Part shown: piece by piece, positions 8,062-10,736 of the stretch | Position numbering within the stretch: position 1 is the first letter of the stretch | Layout: every line of letters starts with the position of its first letter | Source of the DNA: Isotricha intestinalis | Taxonomy: Eukaryota > Ciliophora > Litostomatea > Vestibuliferida > Isotrichidae | Assembly: GCA_023807065.1 (NCBI GenBank) | Contig: JAJJLU010004652.1 | Coordinates: forward strand, 1 to 10,736 | DNA length: 10,736 nt | Reading direction: 5' to 3' | Notes under the pieces: generated by a model | Seen by the model: the letters and a program-made list of their open reading frames with translations, nothing else | What the model was told of the DNA's origin: nothing | The model's database searches: none | Translations under genes and position numbers: made by a program

Positions 8062-8163
8062 TTAATATGGTATTTCTTTTTCTTTCATATTTATTCTTCC
8101 TTTATCAGATTCAAGTTTGTCATTGGTTTTATTAATAAATTTTTCTAAACTAACTAAATTCAT
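8062..8163 (-). CDS. Short hypothetical ORF, likely a gene remnant
   Basis: On the minus strand an ATG at 8163-8161 opens 33 codons (MNLVSLEKFINKTNDKL, then ESDKGRINMKEKEIPY) ending in TAA. The composition is protein-like (Glu, Asp, Gly and Ser codons), not the Ile/Asn/Phe/Tyr mix of AT-rich noncoding DNA. It is too short for a convincing gene. It may be the first exon or surviving 5' end of a decayed gene whose tail is at about 7890-7812. No domain is recognised. Confidence 0.3.
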   Translation of the reverse strand: MNLVSLEKFINKTNDKLESDKGRINMKEKEIPY

Positions 8164-8292
8164 TTTTTATGAATATTTTTTTCATTTATAATAATAATTA
8201 GTTATTTAATATTTATAAAATTCTTAAAATAGACTAAACTAATAATTAAATTATTTATATGATATTTTATTGTTTTTTAACTAAATTTTTTA

Positions 8293-8316
8293 ATGGGGAT
8301 TGGGCCCAATCCCCAT
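8293..8316. repeat. Perfect 24-bp GC-rich palindrome
   Basis: The sequence is atggggattggg followed by its exact reverse complement, with no spacer and GGGCCC at the centre. Fourteen of 24 bases are G/C in DNA that is otherwise far more AT-rich, and two more pairs match outside a single mismatch at each side. It lies about 110 bases from the stop of the right-arm relic. It could form a hairpin. The polarity (G-rich strand running 5' to 3' toward the centre, then C-rich) is that of two fused telomere ends, but there are fewer than two candidate repeat units per side. Confidence 0.9.
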
Positions 8317-8422
8317 AAATCAAGGTTTAATTCTTATTCTTATTTAAAATATTAATTAAACAGAAGCAATTAATATATATTTATTTTTAATTAGCATTTT
8401 ACTTCATATATTATTTTATTAA

Positions 8423-9420
8423 TCATAAAATAAAATTTATTTTGTTTTTAGAAATAAAGTTTTATTCAGAAATAGTTTTTGTGCACAATTTAGATTTTGT
8501 AATATTTTTTTTTTCCTCAATTTCATTGTCACTTTTTTTATTGCTATTATTATTATCTTTGGACTCTTTTATTCTCCCGATAATTATAGTTTTATTTTCA
8601 ATATTATTCTTTTCTTTTTCTTTGCTTTTTTAATCCATTTCTTCAGCACCAATCGTACAACAAGACTTTTTTTCATTTTTATTTTAAATAGTCTTCTCAT
8701 TTTCAATCAAAAATACTCCCATTTCAGTAAAAATAATAAATTCTTTTTTATCACTCTTAGTTGCAAAATCAATTATCTCTGATGTACTTGCTATATTATC
8801 TGAAATATCAAGTACATTGTAAATATTGGGTGACTTAAAATTAATGCATTTCTATGAAGTTTTTTTGCTTGTTCTACTTTAGATTTCTGCAGGAAGCTGC
8901 ATCATTTTTCTCATTATCAATTTTTTCAAAATTAAAAGTTAATACTTTATTTTCAACATCTGAAAAAGTTATCATATTTTTATTATATAGTATATTTTGA
9001 TAAAATTTGGTTGTTGAAAAATTTAATATTTCTTTAGGCAATTTAACTATTGGAGTTACTATTTTAAAACATTTTTCTCAAAAACCATAAGAGTATATTT
9101 CATCTTCATTTGTTAAATTATTCTCTCCCATTTTTTTATTAATATTTTCTTTTATTTTTCTTTATCTTTGTTTAATAAATTTTCACTATAATTTATAAAT
9201 TCTACTACTTTATCTCTTTGTTTCAAAAATTTCGTTTAAAGAAAAAAATGATATTATCATTCTTCCATTATTTTTATAAAAGAAACATGTGTGATTTAAA
9301 TATAATATCTCTGCATTTTTCACATCTTTCCTTTGTTTCTTCTAAAAAAGAAAAAATATTTTACCCCAAAGTTTTTTCATCTTCAGAAATTGAACATGCA
9401 TTCATACCTAAGAACAGAAA
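8423..9420 (-). pseudogene. Broken gene with a quinolinate-synthase (NadA)-like segment
   Basis: Coding sequence is obvious on the minus strand but must be read in all three frames. From about 9420: MNACSISEDEKTLG, stop, NIFSFLEETKERCEKCRD, FKSHMFLL. After a likely one-base loss in a T run near 9228: RDKVVEFINYSENLLNKDKE. Then in another frame NNLTNEDEIYSYGF, TGA, EKCFKIVTPIVKLPKEIL. From 8880 to 8818: KVEQAKKLHRNALILSHPIF. From 8818: NVLDISDNIASTSEIIDFA, KKEFIIFTEMGVFLI, and a Lys/Asn/Glu-rich tail to TGA 8425-8423, with three TAA stops. The ALILSHP, DN-ASTSEII and EFII-TE-GVF blocks follow the order and spacing of the last third of NadA (HPE.., GSTS, FI..TE.G). The N-terminal half does not look like NadA; it has a C-x2-C..H cluster. 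The gene is either an unrelated fusion or a different family. At least three frameshifts plus stops make it non-functional unless unusual introns are present. Confidence 0.6.
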
Positions 9421-9633
9421 TTGGATTAATTAATGAATAAATTTTAAAAATTTAAAAAATTTGATTTTTATTTAAAAATGGAATAATATATCTTCTTTTA
9501 TTACGAAATCAATTAAATATTTCTTTATTTCTTCAATACTTCTTTATAAAAATAAATATTCAAAAATATAAAAAATATTTAAATTAATATATTTTAATTT
9601 TATTAAATAAATAAATTTTAAATTTAATATATC
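9421..9633. other. Spacer between the two right-arm pseudogenes
   Basis: AT-rich DNA between the 3' end of the IQ pseudogene and the relic gene (both minus). A weak coding-like continuation of the relic (NQLIQFLFLG on minus) reaches to about 9445, so the relic's true start is probably upstream of the ATG at 9405. Nothing else is recognised. Confidence 0.35.
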
Positions 9634-10290
9634 TTAAAAAAATTTTTCAATAAGTTCTAATTTATTACAATAATATTTTTATATAAAATAAATTGCTTTT
9701 TTTATCGAATATTCTTTATAGATTGAATGGTTTCTTTATAAAAACAGTCTATTTGATGTAAAAAGGATAATAATAAACTATATCATAAATTTTTAATTAT
9801 ATTTTTAATCATTTTTTCTTTTTCCAAAAATTATTTAATATCATTTTTCTTAATTAATAGTTAGTATTAGAATTATTCTTTTTTTTAAACTATGTTCAAT
9901 AATTTCCCTCCATTTCCTTTGAATTATTTCCTTTTTCCTAATATTATCATCATTTATTATAATATCAATTAAAAATAAATCTTTTTCTAAAGCTTATTTC
10001 TATTAATATTTATCACTAATTTTTTTTTTTTATTTAGTTTAAAAAAAATTGTTTGCAAGGGTTTTACTTAAACTTTTATTTGAAATTTTTAGCTCATTTT
10101 TTTTATTTCTTACTTTTTAAATATTGTCTTCATCTTTAATTTTTAAACTTTTTACGAGTTCTAATAGAAATATTTTTTATATTTATTTTTTCATTTTATT
10201 CATTATTTTTTGTTTTATCATTTTAGAATTAGTATTAATATTTGATAATAATCTTATATAATCTAATTATTTGTTTTTTAGATTTTCTTT
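9634..10290 (-). pseudogene. Decayed, shortened paralogue of the IQ-motif gene
   Basis: The minus strand aligns to the IQ gene at 544-2010 in order: SIRT region (10156-10174, 19 identical bases), SLSKSP region (near 10060-10078), the IQ motif (9909-9928, 19 of 20 bases), the LHQKDCFYKE region (9731-9763, 32 of 33 bases) and the LIE tail with a stop at 9636-9634. The start codon is missing where the leader homology passes into the gene (about 10285-10265). Frameshifts and TAA stops occur, and most of the middle low-complexity part (roughly residues 225-350) is deleted, giving about 650 bases in place of 1467. It cannot make the full protein. Confidence 0.85.
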
Positions 10291-10615
10291 TTTATTTAGT
10301 TTAAATAGTATAATAAATATATAATTGTAATACATTTTAAAAATCATTTTGAAGATATATATTAATTCTCATAAATATCATAAAATTGTTTCATTAACTT
10401 TAAAATTATAATATAGAATCAATTGTTTTAATTAGTTTAGATTATTTCATCTAACATTTACTTTTTACAATATTATTTTCATATTAATATATTGTTTTTT
10501 ATTCTCATTATCATATTTAAAAAAATATGTTTCATTTGAATATATATTTATATATAATAATTGGTTAAATAATATATAAATAAAAGATTTAAAATATATA
10601 AATAAAGTAATCAAT
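10291..10615. promoter_or_regulatory. Intergenic region upstream of the secreted-protein gene
   Basis: A divergent spacer. Its inner part (10300-10390) is homologous to the leader of the IQ gene in the left arm. The middle (about 10385-10430) carries the KQFYDIYEN tail of an old gene on the minus strand. The last 60 bases before ATG 10616 are almost pure A/T with repeated aaatatataaa-type stretches and must contain the promoter if the gene is active. No defined element can be named. Confidence 0.35.
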
Positions 10616-10736
10616 ATGAAAAATTTGTTTTATATTTTAATTTTAGTATTTTCATCAACTTTATGTCATTCAATTAAAGAACAAGAACAATCAGAAGGAA
10701 TAAAATTTATATTATGTTTATTCAATAATGATAATG
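10616..10736 (+). CDS. Small secreted-protein gene, 5' part, runs off the right edge
   Basis: Forty codons are visible from ATG 10616: MKNLFYILILVFSSTLCHS, a clear signal peptide (Lys, hydrophobic core, small residues), followed by IKEQEQSEGIKFILCLF and NNDN. The frame is open to the edge. It is almost identical to the broken left-hand copy, which suggests the mature product is a small Leu/Lys-rich helical protein of 100 residues or more, secreted or placed in the endomembrane system. Only one residue differs in the shared part (Thr here, Ile in the left copy). Family and function are not recognised. This copy, unlike the left one, has a proper start. Confidence 0.7.
   Translation, partial: MKNLFYILILVFSSTLCHSIKEQEQSEGIKFILCLFNNDN

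Larger units (their letters stand above)
7691..8422. other. Gene-poor interval between the CNBD gene and the right arm
   Basis: This stretch holds no large gene. It contains a 52-bp tandem repeat (7926-8044), a 33-codon minus ORF (8062-8163) and a GC-rich palindrome (8293-8316), listed separately. A minus-strand patch at about 7890-7812 reads ENVFNSKNNEVINNKNNN, then YKNWS and a stop. It may be the tail of the same decayed minus-strand gene as 8062-8163, with the tandem repeat between them. The remainder is AT-rich with no recognisable signal. Confidence 0.5.
8423..10736. repeat. Right arm of the inverted duplication
   Basis: Mirror of the left arm: relic gene (minus), IQ paralogue (minus), secreted gene (plus). 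Conservation is uneven. The outermost 107 bases differ at one position, whereas the IQ copies have drifted far and the right one has lost about 800 bases. The inner end is probably near 8.4 kb, close to the palindrome at 8293-8316. Confidence 0.8.

Noticed and set aside
8442..8633. Plus-strand open frame rich in Phe/Leu/Ser, membrane-protein-like
   Set aside because: It is the antisense of the Lys/Asn/Glu-rich tail of the minus-strand relic; the hydrophobic look comes from complementing AAA/GAA/AAT codons, and it lacks a credible ATG start.
4469..9420. RIP-like C-to-T hypermutation as the source of TAA codons in decayed regions
   Set aside because: These regions still hold many C- and G-containing codons (gaa, gag, gac, agc, tgc), so a general transition bias does not explain them.
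9218..9433. Plus-strand open frame of about 70 codons
   Set aside because: It lies antisense to the N-terminal part of the relic gene (ERCEKCRD region), which has the stronger coding character; no domain or upstream signal supports the plus frame.
1..10736. Inverted repeat as an amplification chimera artefact
   Set aside because: An artefact would give identical arms; here the IQ copies are deeply diverged with different lesions, so the duplication is biological even if the extreme right end may be affected by assembly.
1..10736. CRISPR array, transposase, phage or bacterial defence genes
   Set aside because: No regularly spaced direct repeats, transposase motifs or such domains were seen; the only tandem repeat has 2.3 contiguous units without spacers.

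Overview
The window is extremely AT-rich DNA from a eukaryotic microbe. The three intact long genes have no introns and encode Lys/Asn/Ile-rich proteins. One carries two cyclic-nucleotide-binding folds with large inserts, one carries an IQ motif, and one is a deneddylase-type protease. This style resembles ciliates, but nothing here fixes the lineage. The intact genes use the standard code for Gln and Trp: about 45 Gln codons are all CAA/CAG with no in-frame TAA or TAG, Trp is TGG, and the ends are TGA, TAA and TAA. That argues against a ciliate nuclear code with TAA/TAG = Gln and fits a standard-code lineage (for ciliates, for example heterotrichs, litostomes or armophoreans). I found no bacterial operon, phage, CRISPR, tRNA or rRNA feature.

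Layout: a start-less, frameshifted secreted-protein pseudogene runs off the left edge (minus, 1-366). A short 3' gene fragment follows (plus, to 443), then an IQ-motif coiled-coil gene (plus, 544-2010). Next come a gene remnant (plus, about 2080-2400) and a gene-poor stretch. A complete SENP8/DEN1-like protease gene (plus, 3362-4042) follows, then a 38-codon minus-strand fragment (4228-4344), a long decayed interval with a cyclic-nucleotide-binding relic (5411-5497), and a tandem CNBD gene (plus, 5798-7690). The interval after it holds a 52-bp tandem repeat, a short minus ORF and a GC-rich perfect palindrome. Then come a multiply broken minus-strand gene with a quinolinate-synthase-like segment (8423-9420), a broken minus-strand paralogue of the IQ gene (9634-about 10290), and the start of an intact copy of the secreted-protein gene (plus, from 10616) that runs off the right edge.

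The main result is that the two flanks are an old inverted duplication. The order secreted gene / IQ gene / relic gene on the left is mirrored on the right, with the axis near 5.4-5.8 kb. The arms have lost genes reciprocally. The left kept the IQ gene and broke the secreted gene; the right broke the IQ gene and kept the secreted gene at least as far as it is visible. The secreted-gene copies are almost identical while the IQ copies are strongly diverged. The last 77 bases of the window are an exact reverse-complement copy of positions 255-331, which looks like an assembly-graph break at a repeat. The genes do not form an evident pathway. The protease and CNBD genes sit in the unduplicated spacer.
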